Made by a program: the position numbers and the translations under genes
Notes under the pieces: model-generated
Told to the model about the DNA's origin: nothing
What the model saw: the letters and a program-made list of their open reading frames with translations, nothing else
The model's database searches: none
Shown here: positions 8,409 through 17,099 of the stretch, in pieces
Numbering within the stretch: the first letter of the stretch is position 1
Layout of the letters: each line of letters begins with the position of its first letter
Assembly: GCF_016862915.1 (NCBI RefSeq)
Contig: NZ_BONW01000017.1
Span: 124,001-188,000, forward strand
Length of the DNA: 64,000 nt
From: Plantactinospora endophytica
Lineage (GTDB): Bacteria > Actinomycetota > Actinomycetes > Mycobacteriales > Micromonosporaceae
Reading direction: 5' to 3'

Positions 8409-8478
8409 GGTCGGCCGGTCCCTGCGACGGTAACCGGCCGGTCCGGGCGGGGTAACCGGCTGGTCCCGGCGGCGGTAA
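8409..8478. repeat. Short ~22 bp repeats in the sigma factor/hen1 divergent spacer
   Basis: TAACCGGCCGGTCCGGGCGG (from 8431) and TAACCGGCTGGTCCCGGCGG (from 8453) repeat at a 22 bp period. A degenerate TAAATCG begins at 8476 and a partial GGCCGGTCCCTGCGACGG lies before the first. They sit in the only regulatory space between the two divergent operons. Confidence 0.5.
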
Positions 8479-8512
8479 ATCGACGCGACGGGATGGGTGG
8501 TCGACTGTCAGC

Positions 8513-10213
8513 ATGGTGCACGTGTTGATCACCGTGACCACCACCTACCAGCCGGCCACCGACCTGGGCTACCTGCTCGTCAAGCACCCCGACCGGGTGC
8601 ACACCTTCGAGGTGCCCACCGGTACGGCGTACGTGATGTATCCGGAGGCCGGCACCGAACGCTGCACCGCGGCCCTGCTCCTCGACATCGACCCACTGGC
8701 CCTGGCCGGCGGCCGGTCCCGGCGGGGGAAGTCCGGCCGGGGTACCAGCCCGACGCCGGACGGCTTCACCCTCGGCCAGTACGTCAACGACCGGGCGTAC
8801 GCCGCCTCCAGCCTGCTCTCCTCGGCACTGTCCACCGTGTTCCGGTCGGCGCTGCGCGGCGCCTCGAAGGACCGGCCCGAGTTGGCGGCCACGGCGATCC
8901 CGCTGGAGTTGCGGGTGCCGGCGCTGCGCTGCCGGGGCGGTGCCGACCTGGCCGGCAAGCTGTTCGCCCCGCTGGGCTGGACGGTCACCGCCACCCCGAT
9001 CCCGCTCGACCCGACCCGGCCCGACTGGGGCGACAGCCGGTACGTCGACCTCGTCCTGACCGGTACGCTCCGGCTCGCCGACGCGCTCAACCACCTCTAC
9101 GTGCTGCTGCCGGTGCTGGACGACGCCAAGCACTACTGGGTCGCGCCGGACGAGATCGAGAAGCTGCTCCGGGCCGGTGCCGGCTGGCTGGCCGAACATC
9201 CGGAACGGGGTCTGATCACCCGCCGCTACCTGGCGCACCGCCGGGCGCTGGCCGGTGCCGCGCTGGCCCGGCTGGCCGAGCAGCGGCTCGCGGACGAGCC
9301 GGGTGACCCGGACACCGTCGTCGAGACCACCGACGGCGGGGCGGACGAGGAGGCGAACCTGCCGGCGACGGTCGACCGGCAGCCGCTCGCGGCGCTGCGC
9401 CGGGCGGCCGTACTCGACGCACTGGACTCCTCTGGTGCCGCCCGGGTCCTCGACCTCGGCTGCGGCGCGGGCGCGCTCCTCACCGACCTGGTCCGGAACC
9501 GCCGCTACACCGAGATCGTCGGCACCGACGTGTCGTCCCGGACGCTGGCGGTCGCCGAGCGGCGGCTGCGGCTGGACCGGCTGCCGCCCCGGCAGCGCGA
9601 CCGGATCAAGCTGTGGCAGTCCGCGCTGACCTACCGGGACGACCGGCTGCGCGGCTTCGACGCCGCCGTACTGATGGAGGTGGTCGAGCACCTCGATCCG
9701 CCGCGCCTGCCGGCCCTGGAGGCGGCCGTCTTCGGGCACGCCCGGCCCGGGACGGTGGTCGTGACGACGCCGAACGTCGAGTACAACGTGCGGTACCCCG
9801 GACTCACGGCCGGCGGTTTCCGGCACACCGACCACCGGTTCGAGTGGACCCGGGCCGAGTTCGCGGCCTGGGCCGAGGCGGTCGGCGCGCAGCACGGCTA
9901 CACGGTCACGATCAGCGGCGTCGGCGCGCACGACCCCGAGGTCGGCAGCCCCACCCAACTCGCGCTCTTCACCCTGGCCGCGCCGCCCCCGGCAACCGTC
10001 CCGGCGGACACCGGCCGCGCCACCCGCACGACCGGCAACGCGAACGACGACAGCACGACCGGAGACGCGAGAGCCGACAGCACGACCAGTAAGGCGGAAG
10101 CCGGGAGCGCGACCGATGGCGCCGACGACAGCACGGTCGGACACGCGATCGGCAGCGCGACCAGCAGCGCGAACGGCGACAGCACGAGCGGTGACGGAGG
10201 AGGTTCCCGATGA
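8513..10213 (+). CDS. hen1: Hen1: 3'-terminal RNA ribose 2'-O-methyltransferase
   Basis: A 566-residue bacterial Hen1. It methylates the 2'-OH at the 3' end of cleaved RNA before ligation, so the repaired site resists re-cleavage. The N-terminal ~240 residues are the Hen1_L domain (ITVTTTYQPATDLGYLLVKHPDRVHTFEV, LLPVLDDAKHYWVAPDEIEKLL). The C-terminal SAM-methyltransferase shows VLDLGCGAGALL, the Mg-binding MEVVEHLDPPRL and H-x-x-H region, TTPNVEYN and FRHTDHRFEWTRAEF. The ATG at 8513 has a weak RBS; GTG 8522 is possible. Beyond residue ~485 is an 80-residue Ser/Thr/Asp/Ala-rich tail not part of the family core. The stop overlaps the pnkp ATG (ATGA). Confidence 0.93.
   Translation: MVHVLITVTTTYQPATDLGYLLVKHPDRVHTFEVPTGTAYVMYPEAGTERCTAALLLDIDPLALAGGRSRRGKSGRGTSPTPDGFTLGQYVNDRAYAASSLLSSALSTVFRSALRGASKDRPELAATAIPLELRVPALRCRGGADLAGKLFAPLGWTVTATPIPLDPTRPDWGDSRYVDLVLTGTLRLADALNHLYVLLPVLDDAKHYWVAPDEIEKLLRAGAGWLAEHPERGLITRRYLAHRRALAGAALARLAEQRLADEPGDPDTVVETTDGGADEEANLPATVDRQPLAALRRAAVLDALDSSGAARVLDLGCGAGALLTDLVRNRRYTEIVGTDVSSRTLAVAERRLRLDRLPPRQRDRIKLWQSALTYRDDRLRGFDAAVLMEVVEHLDPPRLPALEAAVFGHARPGTVVVTTPNVEYNVRYPGLTAGGFRHTDHRFEWTRAEFAAWAEAVGAQHGYTVTISGVGAHDPEVGSPTQLALFTLAAPPPATVPADTGRATRTTGNANDDSTTGDARADSTTSKAEAGSATDGADDSTVGHAIGSATSSANGDSTSGDGGGSR
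10018..10200 (+). repeat. Low-complexity repeats encoding the Hen1 C-terminal tail
   Basis: Variants of GACAGCACGACC and GCGA-rich units recur near 10048, 10077, 10129 and 10178, encoding DST-containing stretches such as DDSTT, ADSTT, DDSTV and GDSTS. The tail has no hydrophobic core and is probably disordered. The repetition suggests growth by slippage. Confidence 0.5.
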
Positions 10214-12801
10214 GCACGCTGGACATTCCCGAGCTGGCCCTGGTGGCCCTGGTCGGCGTCTCGGGCTCGGGCAAGTCGACCTTCGCCCGCCGACACTTCG
10301 CGCCGACCCAGGTGCTCTCCTCGGACACCTTCCGGGCGATGGTCGCCGACGACGAGAACGACCAGTCCGCCTCGGGCGACGCCTTCGAGGTCCTGCACCA
10401 CGTCGCCGGGAAGCGGCTGCGCGCCGGCCGGCTGACCGTGGTGGACGCCACCAACCTCCAGCAGCACGCCCGGGCCGGGCTGGTCACCGTCGCCCGGGAG
10501 CACGACGTACTGCCGGTGGCGATCGTGCTGGACGTGCCCGAACCGCTCTGCTGGGAACGTACCCAGGCCCGCCCGGACCGGACGTTCGGCCGGCCCGTAC
10601 TCGGCCGGATGCAGCGGGACCTGCGGCGCAGCCTCGGACGGCTGGAGCGGGAGGGCTTCCGCAAGGTGCACGTGCTGCGCGGGATCGAGGAGATCGAGTC
10701 CGCCGAGATCCGCTACGAGAAGCTGTTCAACGACCGGAAGGAGCTGACCGGGCCGTTCGACATCGTCGGTGACGTGCACGGCTGCCGGGTCGAGCTGGAG
10801 GCGCTGCTGGTCCGGCTCGGCTGGACGCTGCACCGGGACGAGGCGGGACGGCCGGTGAACGCGACGCATCCGGAGGGACGTACCGCGATCTTCGTGGGCG
10901 ACCTGGTCGACCGGGGGCCGGACTCGCCCGGCGTACTCCGGCTGGTGATGGGGATGGTCGGCGCCGGCACCGCACTCTGCGTGCCCGGCAACCACGAGCA
11001 GAAGCTGCTGCGCAAGCTGCGCGGCCGCAACGTCACGGTGTCGCACGGCCTGGCCGAGACGCTGGCCCAGCTCGACGCCGAGGAACCCGGCTTCGTCGCC
11101 GAGATCTCCGCGTTCGTCGACGGCCTGGTCAGCCACTACGTGCTGGACGGCGGCCGGCTGGTGGTCGCGCACGCCGGGCTCAAGGCCGAATACCAGGGTC
11201 GGGCGTCCGGCCGGGTCCGGGCGTTCGCGCTGTTCGGCGAGACGACCGGCGAAACCGACGAGTACGGCCTGCCGGTGCGCTACCCGTGGGCCCGGGACTA
11301 CCGGGGCTCGGCCACGGTCGTCTACGGCCACACCCCGACCCCGACGCCGGAGTGGGTCAACAACACCATCTGCATCGACACCGGCTGTGTCTTCGGCGGC
11401 ACGTTGACGGCGCTGCGCTACCCGAGCCGGGAACTCGTCTCGGTGCCGGCGGCGAAGGAGTACTACCCGCCGGCCCGACCGCTGACCGCGACGCCGGCCG
11501 GTACGCCAGCGACGCCGGGCGGAGGCCGGTCCGGCGCCGTCGAGCGGGACGACCTCGGGCTGGACCTGCGGGACGTCACCGGGCGACGGCACGTCGACTA
11601 CGGCTACGGCGCGGTGACCGTACCGGCCGAGAACGCCGCCGCCGCGCTGGAGGTGATGAGCCGGTTCGCCGTCGACCCGCGCTGGCTGCCCTGGCTGCCG
11701 CCGACCATGGCGCCCTGCTCCACCTCGACGCTGGAGGGCTTCCTGGAGCATCCGGCGCAGGCGTTCGAGGACTACCGCAAGGCCGGGGTCGACCGGGTGG
11801 TGTGCGAGGAGAAGCACATGGGCTCGCGGGCGGTGGTGCTGGTCTGCCGGGACGAGGTCGACCCGTCGGCACCGGCGACCGCCGGCCGGTTCGGGCCGGG
11901 CGACGGGGTGGTCTACACCCGGACCGGCCGGCCGTTCTTCGGCGGCGACCGGGACCGGGAACTGCTGTCCCGGGTACGCGCCGCCGTCGGCAGTGCGGGG
12001 CTGTGGGCCGAACTCGACACCGACTGGCTGCTGCTGGACTGCGAACTGCTGCCCTGGTCGGCCAAGGCCGGCAACCTGATCCGGGAGCAGTACGCGGGCG
12101 TCGGCGCGGCGGGACGGGCCGCGCTGCCGGCCGTACTCGCGGCGCTGGACCAGGCGGCCGGGCGGGACCTGCCGGTTGCCGAGTTGCGGGCCCGGATGGC
12201 TCGCCGGGCGACCGACCTGAGCCGGTACACCGAGGCGTACCAGAGCTACGTGCGGCCGACCGACGGCCTCGCCGGGGTGACCCTGGCGCCGTTCGCCGTG
12301 CTCGCCGGCGAGGGCGCCTCGTACGCCGACCGGGACCACGGCTGGCACCTGGCGCTGGCCGACCGGCTGCACGCGGCCGATCCGGAGCTGTTCACTCCGA
12401 CCCGGCGCCGGGTGGTGGAGTTGGGGGACCCGGCGGCGGAGGCGGCGGCCACCGACTGGTGGTTGGAGCTGACCGCAGCCGGCGGCGAGGGGATGGTGGT
12501 GAAGCCGTACGCCGGGCTCGGCGCCCGGGACGCCGACGGTCGGCTGCTCCAGCCCGGTGTGAAGTGTCGTGGCCGGAACTACCTGCGGATCATCTACGGC
12601 CCGGAGTACGCCGAACCGGACCAGTTGGCCGTTCTGCGGCACCGGTCGCTGGGGCGTAAGCGGGGGCTGGCCCTGCGCGAGCACGGGCTCGGCCTGGCCG
12701 CGCTGGACCGGCTGGCCGAGGGCGCCCCGCTGTGGCGACGGCACGAGCTGGTCTTCGCGATCCTCGCCTGCGAGTCGGAACCGGTCGATCCCCGACTCTA
12801 G
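10210..12801 (+). CDS. pnkp: Pnkp: polynucleotide kinase-phosphatase-ligase of RNA repair
   Basis: An 863-residue three-domain RNA end-healing and sealing enzyme that works with Hen1. Residues ~14-28 carry the kinase P-loop (GVSGSGKSTFARRHF), which phosphorylates 5'-OH ends. Residues ~178-330 form a metallophosphatase with GDVHGC, GDLVDRGPDS, GNHEQK and the later GHTP, removing 2',3'-cyclic or 3'-phosphates. The C-terminal half is the adenylyltransferase/ligase with EEKHMGSRAVV; Lys535 is the expected AMP-accepting residue, and GEGMVVKP is a later nucleotidyltransferase motif. Length matches bacterial Pnkp (~850). The ATGA overlap with hen1 implies translational coupling and a stable complex. 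All catalytic motifs seem intact. Confidence 0.94.
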   Translation: MSTLDIPELALVALVGVSGSGKSTFARRHFAPTQVLSSDTFRAMVADDENDQSASGDAFEVLHHVAGKRLRAGRLTVVDATNLQQHARAGLVTVAREHDVLPVAIVLDVPEPLCWERTQARPDRTFGRPVLGRMQRDLRRSLGRLEREGFRKVHVLRGIEEIESAEIRYEKLFNDRKELTGPFDIVGDVHGCRVELEALLVRLGWTLHRDEAGRPVNATHPEGRTAIFVGDLVDRGPDSPGVLRLVMGMVGAGTALCVPGNHEQKLLRKLRGRNVTVSHGLAETLAQLDAEEPGFVAEISAFVDGLVSHYVLDGGRLVVAHAGLKAEYQGRASGRVRAFALFGETTGETDEYGLPVRYPWARDYRGSATVVYGHTPTPTPEWVNNTICIDTGCVFGGTLTALRYPSRELVSVPAAKEYYPPARPLTATPAGTPATPGGGRSGAVERDDLGLDLRDVTGRRHVDYGYGAVTVPAENAAAALEVMSRFAVDPRWLPWLPPTMAPCSTSTLEGFLEHPAQAFEDYRKAGVDRVVCEEKHMGSRAVVLVCRDEVDPSAPATAGRFGPGDGVVYTRTGRPFFGGDRDRELLSRVRAAVGSAGLWAELDTDWLLLDCELLPWSAKAGNLIREQYAGVGAAGRAALPAVLAALDQAAGRDLPVAELRARMARRATDLSRYTEAYQSYVRPTDGLAGVTLAPFAVLAGEGASYADRDHGWHLALADRLHAADPELFTPTRRRVVELGDPAAEAAATDWWLELTAAGGEGMVVKPYAGLGARDADGRLLQPGVKCRGRNYLRIIYGPEYAEPDQLAVLRHRSLGRKRGLALREHGLGLAALDRLAEGAPLWRRHELVFAILACESEPVDPRL

Positions 12802-13029
12802 GTCCGGACGCATCGCAGGTTCCAGACGCTTCGCGTAAGCGGGAGATTGAACGTGACGCGCGCCGGCCGGTCGGCGGTTCGGGAGATGTTCTGCCCGATT
12901 CCGTCCTGATCCGGCCGGCGCCGGCATCACTCGCCGGCTGCCGGGAAGGTCCGCCTAGACTGCTGTGGTACCCGCCACCATGCTGGCGGCCCTTCACCGC
13001 GCCATGCCGAGAGTTCCGGAGGTCTCCTC

Positions 13030-13743
13030 GTGCCGACGCCCACCACCACGCTGGCTCTGGGTCCGGATTGGCTGGATCCGGAGTGGTTGATCTCGACCTT
13101 CGGGCTGCTCGGCATCCTGGCCATCGTCTTCGCCGAGTCCGGGCTGCTGATCGGCTTCTTCCTGCCCGGCGACTCGCTGCTGTTCACGGCCGGGCTGCTG
13201 ACCGCCGACGGCGAGTACATCACCTACCCGCTGTGGCTGGTCTGCCTGCTGATCACCATCGCGGCGATCGCCGGTGACCAGGTCGGGTACGCGTTCGGCA
13301 AGAAGGTCGGGCCCGCGCTGTTCCGCCGGCCCAACTCCAAGCTGTTCAAGCAGGAGAACCTGATCAAGGCGCACGAGTTCTTCGAGAAGTACGGCGCCCG
13401 TTCGGTGGTACTGGCCCGGTTCGTGCCGATCGTCCGTACCTTCACCCCGATCGTCGCCGGGGTCAGCGGGATGCGCTACCGCACGTTCGTGATCTACAAC
13501 GTGATCGGCGGCATCCTCTGGGGTACCGGCGTCACGGTGCTCGGCTTCTTCCTCGGCCAGATCCCGTTCGTCAAGGCGAACATCGAGCTGATCCTGATCG
13601 CCATCGTCTTCGTCTCGGTGGTCCCGATCATCATCGAGCTGCTCCGGGCCCGGCTGGCCGCCAAGCGCGGCACCACCTCGGCCGAGCGGGCCGAACTGGA
13701 GCACGCCGCCCAGGAGGCCCAGCGCCACCGCCAGGGCTACTAG
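13030..13743 (+). CDS. DedA/SNARE-associated family membrane protein
   Basis: A 237-residue integral membrane protein of the DedA family. Visible are the re-entrant signature FAESGLLIGFFLPGDSLLFTAGLL, GDQVGYAFGKKVG, and HEFFEKYGARSVVLARFVPIVRTFTPIVAGVSGM with the conserved Arg/Pro residues, followed by C-terminal helices (VTVLGFFLGQIPFV, ILIAIVFVSVVPIIIELL). DedA proteins take part in envelope maintenance, and some recycle undecaprenyl phosphate. The GTG at 13030 follows GGAGG by ~8 nt. A TAGACT -10-like hexamer lies near 12955. It is monocistronic. Confidence 0.9.
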   Translation: MPTPTTTLALGPDWLDPEWLISTFGLLGILAIVFAESGLLIGFFLPGDSLLFTAGLLTADGEYITYPLWLVCLLITIAAIAGDQVGYAFGKKVGPALFRRPNSKLFKQENLIKAHEFFEKYGARSVVLARFVPIVRTFTPIVAGVSGMRYRTFVIYNVIGGILWGTGVTVLGFFLGQIPFVKANIELILIAIVFVSVVPIIIELLRARLAAKRGTTSAERAELEHAAQEAQRHRQGY

Positions 13744-13849
13744 GACTGTTCCGGGTCGGCGCGCCGCCAGAACTGTGTCGGCGACCCGGCGGCCCGGGAG
13801 GGGCGACCGACGAGATGCCGGCGAGGGTCGGCAGAACGGCGCGACCGGC

Positions 13850-14710
13850 TCACACGCTGGTCGCGCCGTCGGCTATCCGGGCGAGGAACTCGGCGGGCAG
13901 CTCCGGCAGGTCGGCCAGGCGCCCGGCGGCCAGCGCCCGGTACGTCAGCCGGGCCGCCTCCTCCAGGTTGGCGGCCCGCTTGTGCGCCAGCTCGACGCTG
14001 TCAGCCAGCACGGAGCAGCCGTGCCGGCTCAGGACCAGGCAGTTGGTGCCGTCCCGGGACGCGTCGGCGGCCAGTTCGGCAAGCTCGGTGGTGCCCGGCG
14101 ACCGGAACGGCACCCGGGCCACCCGGCGCAGGTAGAAGCCGTGGTCGGTGGTGACCAGCCGGACCTGTTCGTCAAGCGCGTCGAGCAGCAGCACGGTCTG
14201 CGGGTGCAGGTGCACGATCGCGTTCACGTCCGGCCGGGCCCGGTAGGTGGCGAGGTGCAACTCGACCTCGCTGGTCGGCAGGATCGCCGGCCTCGACCGC
14301 CCGCCCGGCGGCATCGCGTCGGCGGAGTCGGAGTCGGCGGCAGCGGCAGCGGCAGCGGGCATGGTGACGGAACCCGTCCTGCCACCGGCGCCCGGACCCC
14401 GTGGCGCGGGCAGCGCCGTACCAGCCGGGAGGGTGGTGCCGTCCTGGCGAGTGGACCCGTCCGGGTACGGCGAATCGTCCGAGTGGAACGGATCGTCCGT
14501 GAGGACGGAACCATCCGATATGCACACCCGGACGAAGGAGGAGCGGTCAAGCCGATCCAGCCAGGTGCCGCCAGCGGTCACCCAGCACGAGTCGCCGTCG
14601 GGCAGCCGGGCGGACAGGTTGCCGCCGGAACCGACCACAAGACCGGTCCGGACGACGTCCTGTCCGACGTACGTGAGCTGATCCCGAAGGTCACCCCGCA
14701 GATAGTTCAC
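13850..14710 (-). CDS. Class II aldolase/adducin family protein with an internal low-complexity insertion
   Basis: A 286-residue member of the fuculose-phosphate aldolase/adducin superfamily. The N-terminal part has VVGSGGNLSAR and the AGGT segment. The rest of the fold resumes at ILPTSEVELHLATY (catalytic Glu) and NAIVHLHP (two Zn His), with a third His in LSRHGCSV. Between residues ~71 and ~142 is an Asp/Ser/Gly/Pro/Ala-rich stretch (including a run of Ala) absent from typical ~215-residue members; it reads as a disordered loop insertion. Substrate unknown: a sugar phosphate or related aldol. It converges on DedA and has no pathway neighbours. Confidence 0.75.
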   Translation of the reverse strand: MNYLRGDLRDQLTYVGQDVVRTGLVVGSGGNLSARLPDGDSCWVTAGGTWLDRLDRSSFVRVCISDGSVLTDDPFHSDDSPYPDGSTRQDGTTLPAGTALPAPRGPGAGGRTGSVTMPAAAAAAADSDSADAMPPGGRSRPAILPTSEVELHLATYRARPDVNAIVHLHPQTVLLLDALDEQVRLVTTDHGFYLRRVARVPFRSPGTTELAELAADASRDGTNCLVLSRHGCSVLADSVELAHKRAANLEEAARLTYRALAAGRLADLPELPAEFLARIADGATSV

Positions 14711-14804
14711 GCCGGAAGCCCGCCCCGCCCCACCGCGTCATCAGCGGCTGGACCGTCTGGCGCCGTCCTGCACAGGGCGGACACCAGACGGGCCGGACCC
14801 TGAT

Positions 14805-15152
14805 TCAGCGGGCCTTCTTCGTGGCCCGCTTACGCGGCGGGGTCAGCAGATCGGCGATCGTCGCGATCGCCGTCGGCACCAGTCGGTAGTACGCCCACAC
14901 GCCCCGCTTCTCCCGCTCCAGCAAGCCGGCTTCGGTGAGGATACGGAGGTGGTGGCTGACCGTCGGCTGGGAGAGGCCAAGCGGCGCGGTGAGGTCACAC
15001 ACGCACGCTTCGCCCTCCGGTGCCGACTGGATCAGGCTGAGCAGTCGAAGCCGAGCGGGGTCGGCAAGGGCCTTGAGGACCCCCGCCAGCCGCTCAGCGT
15101 CGGCGCGCTCGATCGGCTCGCCGGCAAGCGGCGAGATCTGAGGCATAGTCAT
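14805..15152 (-). CDS. ArsR/SmtB-family winged-helix regulator
   Basis: About 115 residues if started at the ATG of MTMPQISPL; ATG 15180-15182 would add ten residues, and no start has an ideal RBS. The winged helix is clear: LADPARLRLLSLIQSA, then EACVCDLTAPLGLSQPTVSHHLRILTEAGLLEREKRGVWAYYRL. The CVCDL motif in the helix before the recognition helix matches the As(III)/Sb(III) site of classical ArsR. No arsenic transport or arsenate reductase gene is nearby, so metal sensing is unproven. It lies just downstream of pyrE on the same strand, with 57-87 bp between, including an AT-rich stretch. Confidence 0.82.
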   Translation of the reverse strand: MTMPQISPLAGEPIERADAERLAGVLKALADPARLRLLSLIQSAPEGEACVCDLTAPLGLSQPTVSHHLRILTEAGLLEREKRGVWAYYRLVPTAIATIADLLTPPRKRATKKAR

Positions 15153-15239
15153 TTCGGCCAACGCAGTTCCCACGTATTCCATCCTTCCACCAGCAGCATC
15201 GACCCGCCTGCATATCAGCAGATCCGAATCGGCAAACTT

Positions 15240-15779
15240 TTAGGCCACTAGGCCGAGGTCAGCCAACGTATAGGCTGCCCGGTATGGCAATCCGGCGGCT
15301 CGTACGGCGTCGCCCGCACCACGATCAACAATAACCGCCACACCCACCACCTCGGCTCCGGCCTCCCGTAACGCCTCCACTGCGGTCAGCACACTGCCTC
15401 CCGTCGTCGAGGTGTCCTCCACCGCCAACACCCGCCGACCACTAACCTCCGGACCTTCGATCCGGCGCTGTAGACCATGCGCCTTGCCGGCCTTGCGCAC
15501 CACGAAGGCATCGAGTCGACGCTCCGCCGCCGAAGCGGCGTGCAGCATCGACACGGCGATCGGGTCCGCACCCAACGTCAGGCCGCCAACGGCGTCGTAG
15601 TTCCAGTCCGCCGTGAGGTCGAGCATGGTCCGGCCGACCAACGGTGCCGCCGCGTGATGCAGCGTCACGCGGCGCAAGTCGACGTACCAGTCCGCCTCAC
15701 GACCCGAGGACAGCACCACCCGCCCGTGCACGACGGCGAGGTCAGTGATGAATTTACGCAGGTCGTCGTGGTCCCCCAT
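15240..15779 (-). CDS. pyrE: Orotate phosphoribosyltransferase
   Basis: A 179-residue PyrE that makes OMP from orotate and PRPP in de novo pyrimidine synthesis. Visible are the N-terminal FITDLAVVHGRVVLSSGREADWYVDLRR (typical of actinobacterial PyrE), GLTLGADPIAVSM, the flexible-loop FVVRKAGKAHGLQRRIEG and the PRPP-binding VLAVEDTSTTGGS. Length is normal. The RBS before the ATG is weak. The other pyr genes are absent from the window, as often in actinobacteria. The ArsR gene follows on the same strand. Confidence 0.92.
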   Translation of the reverse strand: MGDHDDLRKFITDLAVVHGRVVLSSGREADWYVDLRRVTLHHAAAPLVGRTMLDLTADWNYDAVGGLTLGADPIAVSMLHAASAAERRLDAFVVRKAGKAHGLQRRIEGPEVSGRRVLAVEDTSTTGGSVLTAVEALREAGAEVVGVAVIVDRGAGDAVRAAGLPYRAAYTLADLGLVA

Positions 15780-15961
15780 GGCCGGTAAGGGTACTGCGCC
15801 AAGGTGAGAGCCGAATGGCCGACCCGGGAACGGGGCCGTTCGCGTCGGTCTGACGGTGGCCGATGGGACGAAAAATCGGCTACTCTCCGCACTGAATCTT
15901 GCCCGGGCTCGGGCGTCTCACACCCGCCGTCGAAGCGCCGGATCGCCGCCCCGGAGCCGGA

Positions 15962-16822
15962 TCACAACTCTCCGCGACCGGTCCGACCCCGGGCGTCCTT
16001 GGCCACCGCCCGCCAGACCCGGCCCGGTGCGTGCCGCAGACCGAAGACCGCCACCTTGTACTTCCAGTCCGGCACGCTGACCATCCGGTCCCGATCCAGG
16101 TCACGAAGGGCGTCCCGCACCACGTCGTCGGCGCGCAGCCAGAGCCACTCGGGCGTCTTCGTCATGTTGATGCCGGCCCGGTCGTGGAACTCGGTACGCG
16201 TGTAGCCCGGGCAGAGTGCCAGCACCCGTACGCCCATCGGCCGGACCGACTGGGCGACCGATTCGCTGAAGTTGGTCACCCACGCCTTGCTGGCCGGGTA
16301 CGTCGATCCGGGCATGACCGGCCCGAAGCCGGCGACGGAAGAGACATTTATCACTGCCCCGTGCCGCCGCTCGGTCATCCCGGGCAGGGCGGCGAGGGTC
16401 AGCCGCAGTACGGCGTGCACGTTCAGCCGGAGCAGCCGGGACTCGTCGGCGACCGTCGACCGCACGAACGAGCGGTTGAGGCTGATCCCGGCGCTGTTCA
16501 CCAGCATGTCGACCGGGGCCGACGCGTCGGCGAGCCGGGCCTCGACCAGGCCGCAACCCTCGTCGGTGGCGAGGTCGGCCGGCAGCACGTCGACCCGGTT
16601 GCCGTGTCGGGCAATCAGCTCGGCGGCGGCTTCCGCGAGCCGCTCACCGTCCCGGGCCACCAGCAGCAGGTCGTACCCGTCGGCGGCGAGTCGTCGCGCG
16701 AACGCGGCGCCGATGCCGGCGGTGGCCCCGGTGACCAGTGCCCGGCGCGCTCCGTCCCGTCCCGCTCCGGACGGCCGACCGGCGTCGGATCCGCTGCCCT
16801 GCGGGGGAACGTCTGCTGCCAC
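15962..16822 (-). CDS. Short-chain dehydrogenase/reductase (SDR)
   Basis: About 286 residues from the GTG at 16820-16822, chosen because GAGGTGAGGA precedes it; the open frame extends further upstream without a good start. Classical SDR motifs are present: ALVTGATAGIGAAFARRLA (NAD(P) binding), VNSAGIS, the catalytic NVSSVAGFGPV with Ser, and STYPASKAWVTNFSESV with the Tyr-x3-Lys pair. The R after the first strand suggests NADP(H) (inference). Substrate unknown. It stands alone on the minus strand between pyrE and a membrane-protein gene. Confidence 0.85.
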   Translation of the reverse strand: MAADVPPQGSGSDAGRPSGAGRDGARRALVTGATAGIGAAFARRLAADGYDLLLVARDGERLAEAAAELIARHGNRVDVLPADLATDEGCGLVEARLADASAPVDMLVNSAGISLNRSFVRSTVADESRLLRLNVHAVLRLTLAALPGMTERRHGAVINVSSVAGFGPVMPGSTYPASKAWVTNFSESVAQSVRPMGVRVLALCPGYTRTEFHDRAGINMTKTPEWLWLRADDVVRDALRDLDRDRMVSVPDWKYKVAVFGLRHAPGRVWRAVAKDARGRTGRGEL

Positions 16823-17050
16823 GGACTTCCTCACCTCGACGACGTCACTGGCGTACGGCGGGACACGGCACGGGTCGGGGCGGGGCCGCGACGCGGCTTC
16901 GACCGTGCGGTGGCACCAGCGGTACCGCCGGACCAGCCGCACCGCTCCCACAACGTAGCCGAGTGTCCGGGACCGGAAAAGCCCGCCGCCGCGTGGCGTA
17001 CGGGCTTCGCTCGCCTGGCCGGCGCGGTCGACGACCGGCGGCCGGACGCA

Positions 17051-17089
17051 CCGGATCCCCCGGCGGCCGGTGCCGACCGGGGGATCCGG
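17051..17089 (-). terminator. Hairpin terminator after the PTNPP-repeat membrane protein gene
   Basis: CCGGATCCCCC (17051-17061) pairs with GGGGGATCCGG (17079-17089), and two more inner G:C pairs extend the stem. It begins 10 nt after the stop of the gene ending at 17100. Confidence 0.7.
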
Positions 17090-17099
17090 GCCGTCGGGA

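Noticed and set aside
9898-12930. Open frame of 1010 codons antisense to hen1-pnkp
   Set aside because: The composition is the usual GC-driven Arg/Gln/Pro shadow, and the plus strand encodes intact Pnkp.
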